Assembly (NCBI GenBank): GCA_005784505.1
Contig: VCAZ01000125.1
Location: 558,001-622,000, forward strand
Source: Bagarius yarrelli
Taxonomy: Eukaryota > Chordata > Actinopteri > Siluriformes > Sisoridae
Direction: 5' to 3'
Length of the DNA stretch: 64,000 nt
Of this stretch, positions 9,644 to 23,535 are shown piece after piece (position 1 is the stretch's first letter; each line of letters starts with the position of its first letter). The notes beneath the pieces were generated by a model. That model ran no database searches. It was not told the origin of the DNA and saw only the letters and a list, made by a program, of their open reading frames with translations. A program made the position numbers and the translations under genes.

Positions 9644-11943
9644 CTACATGACAGGCAGATGTGTACTTCTCTGGAGCACAGGGACTAGAGGTGAGCAGGG
9701 AGGCAGTGAGTCCAATCCCAGCAGCTGACGTGTGCAGGACTCCCAGTTCCAGCCGAACTCCAGCCTGCTGTACACACATGGGTACTGTCTGTCTGCCCAG
9801 CACACCCAATCCACTGCCTTCTTCAGTGCGTCCCAGTGGGCTGGCCTACTCCACACACACACAAACATACACACATTCAAATTAAACATTAGTAACAAAC
9901 AACTATACCACAAGACAAAAATGCTTTACTGTTGCTGAAAAAGTAAAAAATAAAAGTAGAGATCCCTTGCCTCGGCTCGGGGCAGTCAGTGAGACGGAAG
10001 AGAGACCGCAACAGGTCTCTGTCTGCCATCTTCATCACTCGGATCAACTGTAGCACTAGCATTGTGGCTACCAGCTTTAGGATGACAGCGTGAGCCTTCG
10101 CACCTAAAAAAGCAAAGATTTAAGTTGTAGTATTTGTTCTTCAAAGCTGAATAAATCATAAATATGATCTAAATATTACTAAAGCGACACAGGCCAAATA
10201 ATAAAATCAAGAAAGTGAACTAAGCATTTTAAAAACAGTTTGCCTAAAACAATCTCTCAACATTTACACTATGAGTCATATTTTAAGCTAAAAAAGAGGA
10301 AAAGGAACCAGCAGTTCTGTAATATTTTTGTTTACTTGTCCCTGTAGGAAAAACTCTGACTAATGAACTTTCTCCTATAACGAACATTTCTAATTTATGG
10401 AAGTTGTATAACTTTCAGTAAGACAGATTGCACATGAGCTCACTGAACCCCCTCAATGATTACTGTTACTGTCACTGCATAAAGATGCTATTGTGCTTGT
10501 TTTAATTTGTCATCTATGTGTTTCTGTGCTATGGATATATTCTGCGGCATGTCTATTTCTATGCATCTTTTCCTACAGTAGAAAGTAAAGTTATACTGGT
10601 TAAGGAGGTAAAGTTGGGATTTACCCAAAGAACAGATGCCTTTTTCTTTTAAGAAGACATTTGCGAAGAAGTCCACATCCAGGCCCAAAAACCTACTTAG
10701 TGTCCCGGTACATTCCCAATAGCCAACCTGTGTTTAAAATAAAACACAAAAAAATAACAATAAGATAACAAAAAGTGCCTTTTGGGTAAGCATAGAATTT
10801 TCATAAATTTTCACAGCTATTGCCTGGATTTTTTTCCGTTATAGCTGTGAAGATTAAAGTTTGGCGCCTTCTGTTTAAAACTTGCAATTGCATTTATTTG
10901 CGGAATTTCTTTTGTACAATGGCACAGCCGTTCAGCGCAGATGAATGTAATGTTTTGCAGGGTAAGTGTGTGTGTGGGGGCTGTCAGTTGCCGCACCGGT
11001 GTAGATACTGTGATTTGAAATCATGGCTCCTAAGTCCTTAAAGTATGACCCAAATAGGGCTGAATTTAGAGAAAACTTACATTGTGTTTTTTTTTTCTAT
11101 TGCAATATAAATACCAGCTGACCGAAATGGCTTTAATTAGAAAGAATTCCTTATTTTGGAATGATTGGGGTGAAGTTGTTGTTTCTTGCACTTGTAATAT
11201 TTCCCGTTCCACCACATCTCATAGATGCTCTATTGGCCATTGGAGTAAAGTGAACTCATTGTCACGTTTAAGAAACAATATTATGATGTTTTGAGCTTTG
11301 TAACATGGTGCATTATCCTGCTGGAAGTAGCCATCAGAGGATGTGTACACTGTAGTCATAAAGGGACGGACACGGTCAGCAACAACACTCAGGTAGGCTG
11401 TGGCGTTTAGACCATGCTTAATCGATACTAAGGAACCCAAAGTGTGCCAAGAAAATTTCCCCCACACCATTACACCACCACCACCACCACCAGCCTGAAC
11501 CGTTAAGACACCAATAATCATTCCATGCTAAAGTCACTTAAATCCCATTCTTCTTCATTTTAATGCTCGGTATGCATCCAACTTCAGCAGGACCTCTACA
11601 CCACATCTAGATGCCTAAATGCATTAAGTTGCAGCAATTGAATAGTGGCTGGTGAGTGTATATAAATATTAAATTTAATATTATATTCAAAATATAAGCC
11701 TAAAGTAATAATATTACTTAAATTCTGATGACAGCTGCCTTTAAATAAGGTTAGTGTTTAATTTGGGCAGATGTTTTAGTTGAATGTATGTATAAACAGT
11801 ATACAGGTGTCCATGTACCTGGTGTTGAAGGTTAAACAGCTCCTCCCAGTTGATCCTGTCAGGTTGTTTGTACTCTTGACTCGTGGTGAATAAATTCACT
11901 GGGATCCTTTTCCTCATCGAAACAATTTTTTTTGGTTTACAGG
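9644..11943 (-). CDS. parp4: parp4 exons 32-35: vault (MVP)-interaction tail
   Basis: Residues 1632-1818. Exon 32 ends with RINWEELFNLQHQ. Exon 33 reads VGYWECTGTLSRFLGLDVDF and KEKGICSLG. Exon 34 has ILKLVATMLVLQLIRV. Exon 35 has HWDALKKAVDWVCWADRQYP, then RQLLGLDSLPP. This corresponds to the human C-terminal 160 or so residues reported to bind major vault protein. The intron between exons 34 and 35 begins GC (CCGAG|GCAAGG at 9971/9970) rather than GT; only this choice keeps phase and homology. A decayed Tc1 element lies in the intron between exons 32 and 33. Confidence 0.92.
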
Positions 11944-14900
11944 CTTTGAGGAAAAAAATGATTAACTCCAGGTAACTGCTTAATCTATAAATGGAAATGC
12001 AAAAAAAACAGCCAGTATTTTGACAGACCCTACCTTCTTTCTTACTGTCAATTCCTCTGAGTAAAATTCTAGAAGATGGAGCATCATCTTCAACAGAAGG
12101 ACCAGGAGCACCAAAACCCCTGCAAACAGTAAGAGTACGAGGAGGAGGAGGAAGGGCACCAATTTTACAGCTAGACCCAATAACAGGAGAAAATGTAAGG
12201 GTTTTGGAAAAAAAGCTAGCACCAGAAGCAAGAGGACGAGCAGGAGCTGCGGAACCAAAGCCGACACCGGAAGCAACAGGAGGAGGAGGAGGAGGAGCAG
12301 GGGCTTTGGAAAAATAGCCAATATCAAAAGCAGAAGGATAAGCAGGAGCTGCGGAACCAAAGATAACACCAGAAGCAACAGGAGGAGCAGGAGGGGGGGC
12401 TTTGGGAACATAGCTAACACCAGGAGCAGGAGGAGGAGGAGCAGGGGCTGCAAAATTTGATAATTTAACACTAGAATCAGGAGGAGAAGCTGAGCTTCCA
12501 AATTTATAACTAGCACCACAAGCAAGAGGAAGTGCCAGGGCGAAATCATAGCTACTTCCCCTAAAAGGGGAAGAAGGTGCCGGGGCCACGGATTTATAGC
12601 TAGCAATAGGAGGGGGAGGAGCACGATCTGCACTTCTTAAACCAACATTTGATTGTAGAGTAGAAAGTTCAAAACCAGGATCAAATTGAGGAATAAAACC
12701 ACCCACATCTGAAGTTTTTTTCGAGATGTCAAGGCTATCAGGAGGACAAAAGGGAGTCTCTCTTAAATGACTGGAAGTATGGCGCGTATCCTTACTCGCT
12801 GAGCGTAACTGATTAGAGAAAGGAGAAGGAGAACCAACAATAGCAGGAGCTGACAGAAATTTAGCTGCAGGCATGCTGAGTTTATCAGTGGTATCTCTAA
12901 TGGGAGTGAGAGAGTTGCAGTAAACAGATTCCATGATCTCTTCGGCAGAAACAGTCAGAGATTTCTGAAATCTTTGGATAGTTGGGTACCGCGTTGAAGC
13001 TACATTTCTTTGCTGTGGCATCAAACAGGCTTGTGTATATTCGCCTGTTTCGATGGAATCTTGATAGACTTCTTCTGTTGAACTTGTGTTTTGATCTGAA
13101 AGGACTTCATCACATGCCATTAACTGGTTAAACTCGAACCGCCTTAATGATGTCCTATGTTGCTGCTGTGGGTTAGCAGCGCCTTCAAAAACATCCTGTT
13201 TAAATAATTCATCATGCTGTAGGGAAAGAGACAAATGGTTTAGCTCAAAGAAAACATTTTTACTTAATTGGTTAATGTGAACAGTCTGACATACAGGTTC
13301 AACAAAGCTGATGATAAATAGATTCATTTATTGTGCACTGCTGGATATTTTATGAAATATTTATAATAACATTTGGCATAATATGTTCTATAACACTTCT
13401 TAATTATTCCTTTAACAGGTGTGGATATTTCTGGATGTAACTATATATAAACATGCATAACAGTAAATAGTGGGTAACTTAGTGGTTTACTGCCATTTTT
13501 CAATGCAGCATTACTAAGCTGCCACAGCTGGACTGTGAGCAAGACCCTGTTGGCAACATAAAATCTTGGTGTTTACGAATGCACTGCTAATAGTAACTAG
13601 ATAGTTAATCTAAGTTTTCTACGCACTTCCAAACTTATTGACATTAAGCCTAATTATCCTAGATTCTTACCAATGCAGTCCCGGCGAATCCTATAACAGA
13701 AGATTCAGATTCGTAATCGTAATCTTCATCGTCTGACTCCCCACCCCCCTAAAATAAGCCGAACACAGTATAAAAAAAAAGCACTAAATAAACATTAAAC
13801 ATAAACTATATGAGACAATTAGGTAACACTAATTATTTAACTATTTAAACTGATTTTATAATTAAGGATAGTAAGGAATCTCATTCTGTTTATTTGTTAT
13901 CAAAAACACGCCAACAGATACTCAGAAGCACTAAGCATATTATTATATGTCAGTTATGTGGCACCTTTTGTGAATATTTTTGAAATGTTTTTAGATTATT
14001 AATAAAATGTACTGTTATCAGTGCAATAAATAAAAAAAAATACCTGTTTGTGTTCGCGCCAGCCCATATAGAACAAAATATCCACATCTTCCTCTGCTAT
14101 TATCTTAGGGACATCAGTAAAGCCGGAGTCAGGTCTTTCCTGGTCCTAAACCGAAGTCAAAAATAAAGTAAAAGAACAGATGTCTCTGAATATTAATTGA
14201 AACAGAATAATGCCCTTTTACAACAACATACTGTAATAGTGACCACCATGTTTTGATCATGTAGTGGAGAGTGCCGTAAAAGAGCCATAACACACTTCTA
14301 AATATCAATCATCCAAATGATGAGGTCATTTCTTTTAATATGAAGTGATATAAAAAATGTGCAATAAATGTGTGTGAAAGGTGTAACAGGCAAAAGTAAT
14401 CTTACTCTCTCTTCAACAGCAACGAAGCTGGTGAACTGGGACAGGATGGAGTACTCTTTACTGAGTTCGATGATATAGGATTTAAGCTCTGCTTTCTTTC
14501 CCTGAAAAAGAGAAAACTGTTTTAAATCATCCTTTTATTTTTGACGTAGGACAGGAATTCCCTGAACTGTGGGGTTTTTTTTTAAAATCAGACACTGTTT
14601 AATTATCAATTCTTATATATCAGCACGTACCCCACAGTATAATTACGCCACAAGTAATAAGCAATTTCTTTGTATAGTCCCCTAAAGTTTCTATTAAGTT
14701 TATTTATTTAATTATTTTTTAAAGTTATTTTTTGCCCATTTTATAGCCTTTATTGACAGGATATAATGAATGGGGTGGTCTGGGAATGGAAGAGCCTCGA
14801 GTCTAAATCGAACCTGGCGTGCGATGGCGCCATGTATGTGTCCATTGATTATATTTATAAATAAAAAGTTTCCCTACATCTTGAACTGAACGGTTTGAAT

Positions 14901-17900
14901 CAGTACATTGGAACCTAGAACCATATCCTGAACAGGTAAGTTTTAAGACTGACTTATATTATATATTAGGTGTCACATTACCACATACTCCAGAAAACAC
15001 AAAGGATTTATATAAAAATACAAACCTCATGTTCTGCCTCACTGGCTGCAAGGCTGCCATCCTCATAATCTCGGATGATTGCTCTGGCTGTTAGTTTGTG
15101 AAGGAACTAGAACAAAGAAATGTAAAAACACGCTGTTATGTACTGTTATATTAGGGGTTTGTATTAAATATTTGGAAACTATTTGGATAATGCAAAAATA
15201 TATCTTACTGTTCCCTTAGTTTTCTGTAATTCTGTAGTAGAAACCATGGTCTCTATTTCCTTCCCACTGAGATCACCAAACAGTGTGGCCTAAACCAATA
15301 AAAACTCAAGCTGAGCCCAAACTACAAAAGCTTCAAAATTTTCATGTTCATGATTTATTTTATAAAGAAGCATCATGGATGCATTTAGTAAAGTTTTAAA
15401 AAAATTTTTGTTGGTGAAATACCTGAGTGCAGTGTGGGACAAAGCCATAAACCAAAGTGTGACAATCATTGAAGAGAGCGTGAAGCTGTGCAGGAGCCTG
15501 AACAGGAGAGGGCGCTGTGGGGTTGAACTGTTGCCACTTAACTGCCACAGAGCTGCAGCCAGGTGATAACATGCACCTCACCTGAGAGTTCACCTGCAAT
15601 AACCAATCAGCAATGTGTCTCACCCACATGTTACACAAAAATACTATTAACCTCAAAATCATGAGGTGAAGCTCACCTTCTCAGCCCAGCCGTACTTTGT
15701 CTTTGTGTCAAAAAACTCATAAGTTCCTCCACCTGCCTGAGCCAGAGCTCTTAGCATGTAGCGATTAGCTGTTACACTACACACAAACACAGGCAGTTCA
15801 GAAGAAACAGAAAATAAAGACAGGAAGAAAGTACTGTAGTAGGACTGTATTACTATTCCCTCTTTTATTCACCGGTGATTTAATAAAAATATTTTTCTAA
15901 TAGTTTTTTTTTTACTAGAATTAACACTGGACTTCTGAAATCACATAATACTTAAGTAGGTATTACATTTTAACAGGTACGTTCTTATAGTATGGTTATA
16001 ACTAGAATAAATGAAATTTGGACAAGCTGAAGTTATAAGCTGGATAATATTTTTTTACATGAAAATTGCGGGGTCTGCCCTTTCCGCCACTTCCACATAT
16101 GATGAGTCGTCTGACATACTACCCATCTCGCAGACTCAGTTTTGTATACTATATGGTAGAAAAGTATGCGATTTCAGACAGGGTCTGAGTGGGAGGCACA
16201 ATCGAGCTGAGTAACAATTAAATCTATCAATTGTTCCTGCTTATTTAGTTGCTGAAATCTGTAAACTCATTTCCACTTCCTATATTTTTCTTTGATGGTA
16301 ATCTATTATAGTATACGAACGTTCCAGTCGAACGTTGACCCAGTCGAAGCTGTTCATTTGGAAAACAGTTCTCTGTACCTGTATCTATTTACTGGGCACA
16401 TACTATTAAAAATGCCTACCTAAGGCCGCAGGTGAAGAGGCGTGTGTGTTTGACGTTGTCTCGCACCAACTGCAGGGTTTGAGACTGGTTATGAACGTGT
16501 CCATCAGAGATAAGCAACAGGTTTCTCGCACCACGTGAAGGAGGCAGCAGATTCAGGGTGCGCAGAGGTCTCCATAGCTCAGTGCTGCCTCCAATAGCAG
16601 CCGAGGACTGATAGCGAAAGTGTTATAGTAAACAGTTTAAAAATTAAACGCAAAATCCATACGATTGCAAATTATTTAGTGGGACATATATTATCTCTGT
16701 ATCAAACCTGTAGGGATTATTCAAATAATTTTACACTGCTTTAAACAATATTATAATATAATATTAATGTGTTTATCTGTTTTAAAATATGATATGGTGT
16801 ACAGTATTTTCTATCCTGTATATTCAGGTGGAAATCTAGGCTATTTATTATAAAGACTCACCATAATGAAGTTCTTGGCTTCTTCAAAAACCTCCTGAAG
16901 CACATTTGGTGAAGAGAAAGCCTCCTTGTAATCTAATTAACAACAGAGAGCGTCAATAAAAAGATTTAGCAAAAAAAGATCTGCAAAATTTCTGCTAAAG
17001 ATTGTAATAGCGATAAGTAAAACAGTCATTTCTAATGCAGTTTATTGACTATATTTTCATTCCTAAGATAAACCTAATAATCCCTTTACTGTGATTTCAA
17101 CATAAAAAAATCTATATAGTGTCAGTGTTTCAGAAACCACTAACCAGAGCCAAAGGAGATGATGTTGACTTTTATTGAACGGTCCAGTGAGTTAAGCACC
17201 TTCAGTGCAATTCTGCGAGCGTTCAGCATTGCATCTCCTCGCATGGACTCGGACGTATCCAGCAGAATGATCACATCACTCACACCCGACAATGGGAATC
17301 CACTGGACTCAAAGTTTGGATAAAATACCAACATGCAGGCCTGCATAAATAAGTCATAAGTGTCAGAGCTCATCAGTGTCTATGTCTTTCATTATTATGA
17401 CTGGACAAGGGATGAATTTCGTTATACCTCAGTGTCTTTCTCTGGATGTTTCTCCACCCACATTCTGGGCATATGGATCTGAAACAGAGTAAAGCTGAGC
17501 CGGAATCCATCGGTGCTGAGAGTCTGGTCTGGCAATGTGTTTACTACGGCCTTACAATCTGTCCTCTGGAAGAAAGACAGAACACATCCATGTCTATATC
17601 TCTCTAATACATACTGTATATACACCCTTATATATATATATTATAATATTGTAAGAAAAATGGCATTACATGATCATTCAGGCCTGGCGCCACCAGCGGG
17701 CAAAAGAGGGTATTGCATCCTCAAATCTGATTTGTGTCCCCTAACTTTATTTTATGTATTGATGTCAAGGTTTAAAAATGACCCTTTACAAAAAAATAAC
17801 TAATCAAAACTAATTTTTGTGTTTACAAGACTAATTTATAATTCTATATATAATTTTATAATTATAAAGAAATATATTTTTAGGTTCAGTTTTTGTCAAT

Positions 17901-20900
17901 TTATTTTAGATGCAACGGGGTAATGCTTTTTCGTTTCCCAATAAAGTATAAATGAATAATCGCAATAAAAGACAACTGGACAAAAAGGGGAAAAAAGTGG
18001 AATTCTTTTAGCTGCATAACAATTTCTATTGGCTGCCTGGCTGTGATGGGTGTGTCCCATTTAGTTTTGCTCAGTGTCAATATAATGTCAAATAACATGA
18101 ATTCTCCAATAATAAATAGGTTAAATGAATGAAATGGACACTAAATAGCATATTTATCATTAATAAAAATGTACACTAATCTACACTATCAATTTCAATG
18201 TTGTAGATTAGAATTACAATGTTGTAGATTAGAATTACATAATCAGTCTTGTCATTTACCTCAACAAGGGAAAATAGTGTTTATATTTCCAGTTTGTAAA
18301 AGCTACATTAGAACTTGTTTGCCCTGACTCTGAATTTCATTCATACTTCCCATAACCCTACTATATTCAATGTCCTTTTTTAACAGTCAGGAAGTCCTTA
18401 CTTAATTAAATGTAGTACCTACCTAATTAGTATGTGATTTTGGAAGGAACTGTTGTGATGTGTGTGTGTGACTGTACATGCTTCTGTTTAAATACCCGTT
18501 GTACTTCCTGCCTCTGATTAGCAAACAATGGTAATTTACTCTACCTAAGCCTATCATCATCAGTTATGTGGTTATTTCTCACCCTCAACACATACATACA
18601 TACATACATACATACATGCACACAAACACACACACACCAAACCTCATCAGTTATGTGCCCCACCTCACCCCACACAAGCTAGAGAAAAAAAAAACCTTAT
18701 AAATAGGGTTACGTCGTCTATTTATAACGCCATTATTCGCATGACTGTTCAACAGTTATGTTGTGTGATTGTCAAAATATTAAAAAAAGTTACGTGAAAC
18801 ACATTAAGCATTAAGTTCATTCATGGTAAAAAATAAATATTCAAAAACTATATAATAAAAAAAAATTAAATTAAAACTAAAATTTGATTAGTTTTGTCTG
18901 TTTGGTTAGTTATGTATTATACATTTGCATAAAAAGTATAAATCCACCGTAATAATTTTACAAGCCCATTTAGTCCTTTCTGTCTGCAGCCAGGCCTGTA
19001 TACATTCCTACTCGATGAACGAACAAACAGAAAACACACCTTGATTTGGATTTGATGAGAGCACTCCAGGTCCATGATCTCATACGGCATCTCGATAGAC
19101 ATGCACAGAGAAAATTCCCTACAAGAACAAAATAAGAATGGATATAAATATTTAAAAAAGTAATATGTTATAATAATTGTGCATGTTCATATCCGGTTCT
19201 CACCCTGTTGGCTGAAGCTCGTTCACACAGATCTTTTCAACAGTCGTCTACAACACAAACATGAGCTCATCATCAGAAAAAAAGGATCAGTCCTTTTATA
19301 TATGATTGAGTTGGTAAAATCCTTCTTGTACCTGAGTTGTCTGGTTCAGTGCTGAACTTTGCTGCCATGGAGCTACGCTACCAGGCAGGGAGAAGATGAT
19401 GGTGCCTGCTCTTACTACCAGTTCAGTGATGAACGTCATTTTGATCAGCACTGTAGCTCCAGGGGGAAGGTTTCCAACACTGATGGTGAAAACATCCTGC
19501 AGATATAAGAGTACAGCACTAAAGAAGAGCAACACCTAGTGGAGTGACTAAGACCTGTACTGTGTGTGATATAAATATACAGCATATAGATATACAGCAA
19601 GAAAAGAAACGTACAGGTGCATCCTGGTCCATCAGGTAAGCTCCATGGCCTTTCTCTATAGCCTGCCTATACTCTTTACGCGCCTGCTCCTTCTCCTTTA
19701 CCTAACAGAATAAACGATAAAGAAGGGTTAGGAATAAAATGTACCAACTGGAATACTGTAGATTATTTAAGCAGAAATAAAGCCGAAGATGGCCACCTTT
19801 CCAATAACATGCTTTCCATTAATAAAGGCTTCGAAACCACAAACTGCTGCTGTCTCTTCTAGAGGGAAGACATATTTTGCCTCGATAGGAACGCTGCTGT
19901 TATTTGTGTATGTCTGGAAAATGACAACCTGTTGACAAAATGAGGGAAACAAATTATTAAAACAACATTTTGGCTCCACGAGAAATCGCTCAAGCATGTA
20001 CTACAATTCAGTTCGTATTCCGTAAGTACATTCTTATAGTATGGTTACAGGTAATATGATTGAAATCTGGACGTACTAGATCGGCCATTTTGATATTGAC
20101 ACGTGACTTATGACGTCACAGAAGCATGAATTTAAAGCTGGATAATGTTTATCATAAATTATGTTACACTGTTGCAAATGAACTTTAGGGAACAATGTTT
20201 TAGTCTTAAAGCTACTCAAATTGTCACATTGTCTGTTCTGTGGGATCGAAAGTGTACATCGTATGGTTGTGCGATATGTTATGTATCGTATTCATTAGTG
20301 TGATATGTTACCTGAGAGAGAAGGTCCATTAGCTTACACCTCACATGTACAGCCTGCAGAGGAAGAGTCTGACCGTTACTGTCCAATAAACCTGCAGTGA
20401 CGTCCTCCAGAGAGTTCTTAGTCACCCCCAAACCCTCACCATCATCACTAGACACTAAAGGATTAAACCAATACATCCACATACAGTACATATGAGTCAA
20501 GCCTGTGGATATTTGCTTTTTCCTGTATTTTTATTAATTAACAAATATTTGACTTTATACAACAGTTTTATGAAACTTTACACCAAATTTTATGAAGGTT
20601 TTAACAGATTTGTGTGTGTACAACTTCATTTAAGACAATAATAGCATCTGTTATTTTTAACTAAACAGACAAATGAGCCTTTATGAGGTATTTTTAAAAT
20701 AATAATAAAATTCACACAGTGAAGCTGACCCCCTCTCCATGATGCAAAATGTCGCAAAATAGTCTTAATCGTTTGTGTTTTGTCTGTAATTTTTTTTTGT
20801 TCGTGTTGATATTGTGTAAATATTTTTAAAAAATCATTCGAAGGTCATTCTAAGGTCACTCAGCCATCTTACACCCTCACATTCACTAAAAATAGGGTTA

Positions 20901-21737
20901 ATCGTTTGTTCTTTATTCGTTCTGGTTTGTTCCGATAGAAGTTTTGTTTGTGCTGCCTTAGTTTTTTTTAACTATTACATTACATTATAGACAATGATGT
21001 CACCAGCCCAAATACATGCTCCACATTTACCCAAAATATCCTCAATCGGTTTGCACTCTGGAGTTTAATTTCCTGCTCTTCCCATTTTATTCTGGAAAAG
21101 CTACAAGATGAATAGACATAGTAGACATGCTCATCAACACAGGTTGCGTTTGGTGAGTAATGCAATATTTAAAAGTGGTGGCTTAATGGTTAAGGTGTTA
21201 AACTGCTAACCATAAAATTGTGTATTCGCACAACCAAGTTGCCACTGCTGGGCCCTTGAGAAAGGCCCTTAACCCCTTATTGCACAGTTGTAGGAATGAA
21301 ATAAATGTAAGTCGCTCTGGCAACTTCCAAATGTCGTAAATGTATTTGTATAGCTATCACTGTTAAAATTCACGTTTTGTCACGTTTTAGTCATAATGTT
21401 TAGTGAGAGTGAGTAAGGGCCACTCTGAAAGATGACAGTTGCTCGGTGCCCCCATTCCCCTCTGCTTTGCCCTGCTACACCCACTTCCCTCCCTTTTTCT
21501 AAATTCGGGTGGAGCTGGGTAAATGACCCTTTAAAATGATTAAAAATCACATAACGTGTACTGACTAGTATTCTTAAAACACTCACAGAGGTGTGAAGAT
21601 GAAATCGTAGGAAGAGGTGCTAGAGTCGAGTCAACATTAGGCTGAAACTCCTTCACTTCATCTTCCTTTAGAAAATACTGAACTACATATTTCAGCCTAA
21701 TCTGGTCGGTGTTATACACTACATATTCATCATCCTG

Positions 21738-21775
<38 letters not shown>

Positions 21776-23336
21776 CATGAGAAGTGTCAAATAAACCACA
21801 GAAAGTTTTTCTGTACAGACTCATTTCAGGCACAAGATGTACCTCAAAATCAGAGTGAGTGTTTTGTGTACGGCGAATTCCATGTACACTGTTATAGCCC
21901 TCAGGGGCAGAGGTCAGACTGAAATCTCTTTTGTGCAGCTCTTTACACTGGCCGAGCGCCACCTCACACACCAGCAGCAGCCGACAGCCATTCGTCACGC
22001 TGGGTTTGGAATACTTGACTGAGGTGCTGGAACACAGAGAAGAACCGGATTCAGCACAGGAACTTAAGCAGTATGGTGTTAAACACTTCTGTGCATCATG
22101 GTGTTGTAGCGAAATAAACTGTAGAGACAAAAGAATTTACATTTACAGCATTTGGTAAACATCCTTTTCCAGAGCGACTTACATTTATCTCTTTTATACA
22201 AATGGGCAATTAGGGGTTAAGGGTCTTGCTCAGGGCAGTGGCAACTTTGTGTTGCTAGGAATTACAGTTTGGGGTTCCAATTATTAGTCCAACACCTTAA
22301 CCACTGCGCTACCATTTTCCACTATTCGGACACTTGACAATCACATCCATATTTTTATTCCTATTCCATATGAACATCCTGTTCCAGATTTTAGTGTCTT
22401 ACTTTTACTACCTCTACACACTTCTGGAATGGCTTGGTGGTGCTAGGAATTAAGCCTATGATCTTCAGATTAGCAGTCCAATATCTTGACCATGAGCTAC
22501 TATAGTACTTCCCAGTTTATCTCACAGTTGTTCAGTGGGCTGGATCATAACACGTCATAACATGTCTTCATGGAGCTCAGGGGCTTTGTGCACAGAGGTG
22601 TTGTCCTAATCCTAATGTTACAGTATCTGAAGACATCCTATACAATCCTGTGTGTCCAACGTTGCGGTCAAACTTTGGAAAAGACGCATGTATTGTTGTG
22701 CTGTTAAGGTGTCCATATAGTTTGTGACATTACAGTGTACAGTATGTAATTATTGCAGATGATAATACACTTTCAGGTAAAAACATAAAAAAAAACACTG
22801 ACTTTAAAGAGTCACTGAAGTAAATGCCACTTCCAAGATTCCCAATGTCTGTTCTTTCAATCCCATGCTCCTCTACTCCGACCCTGGGCAGTAACAGACC
22901 CCTGAAAAAACAACCGACATTTAGAATCGCTTTGAGATGCTATGTATGTACAAAAAAAACAAACCAAATCTTACCGAGACAGGATTCCTACCAGGCTGCT
23001 GGAAGCAGTGGAATGGAGGAGAGGCTTAACATTGCCGAGTTCATTCCTAAACATATGAAGCTCTGTCCCTCTACTCACACGCAGTATTTGCTGGATCTGA
23101 GCTGGCCTGTAAAAACATAAAGATGTAAACGTATAGGAAATGTGTGTGCTGGTAGAATTTGTGAGCATTAGGGCTGTGTAAATATATTGATACAGCCGAT
23201 TTATTTTTTTATAATAGTGTATCACTATTTTAACGTCTGATATATGATACATATATTATTAAACTGATTTATGTTTAGGGTAATATTTAATTTAAACCCT
23301 GCGTGTCATACAACCTCTACTCTGACACATACGGCC

Positions 23337-23396
<60 letters not shown>

Positions 23397-23444
23397 CACA
23401 TACACATACATACATATACATACACATACATACATATATATATA

Positions 23445-23535
<91 letters not shown>

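Noticed and set aside
11980..12633. 217-residue leucine-rich open frame overlapping parp4 exon 31 in another minus-strand frame
   Set aside because: It exists because GGAGGAGGA-type codon repeats keep all frames open. It runs past the exon donor into the intron, and its composition (mostly Leu) is that of a shifted proline repeat.
15375..15566. 63-residue plus-strand frame
   Set aside because: Antisense to parp4 exon 25.
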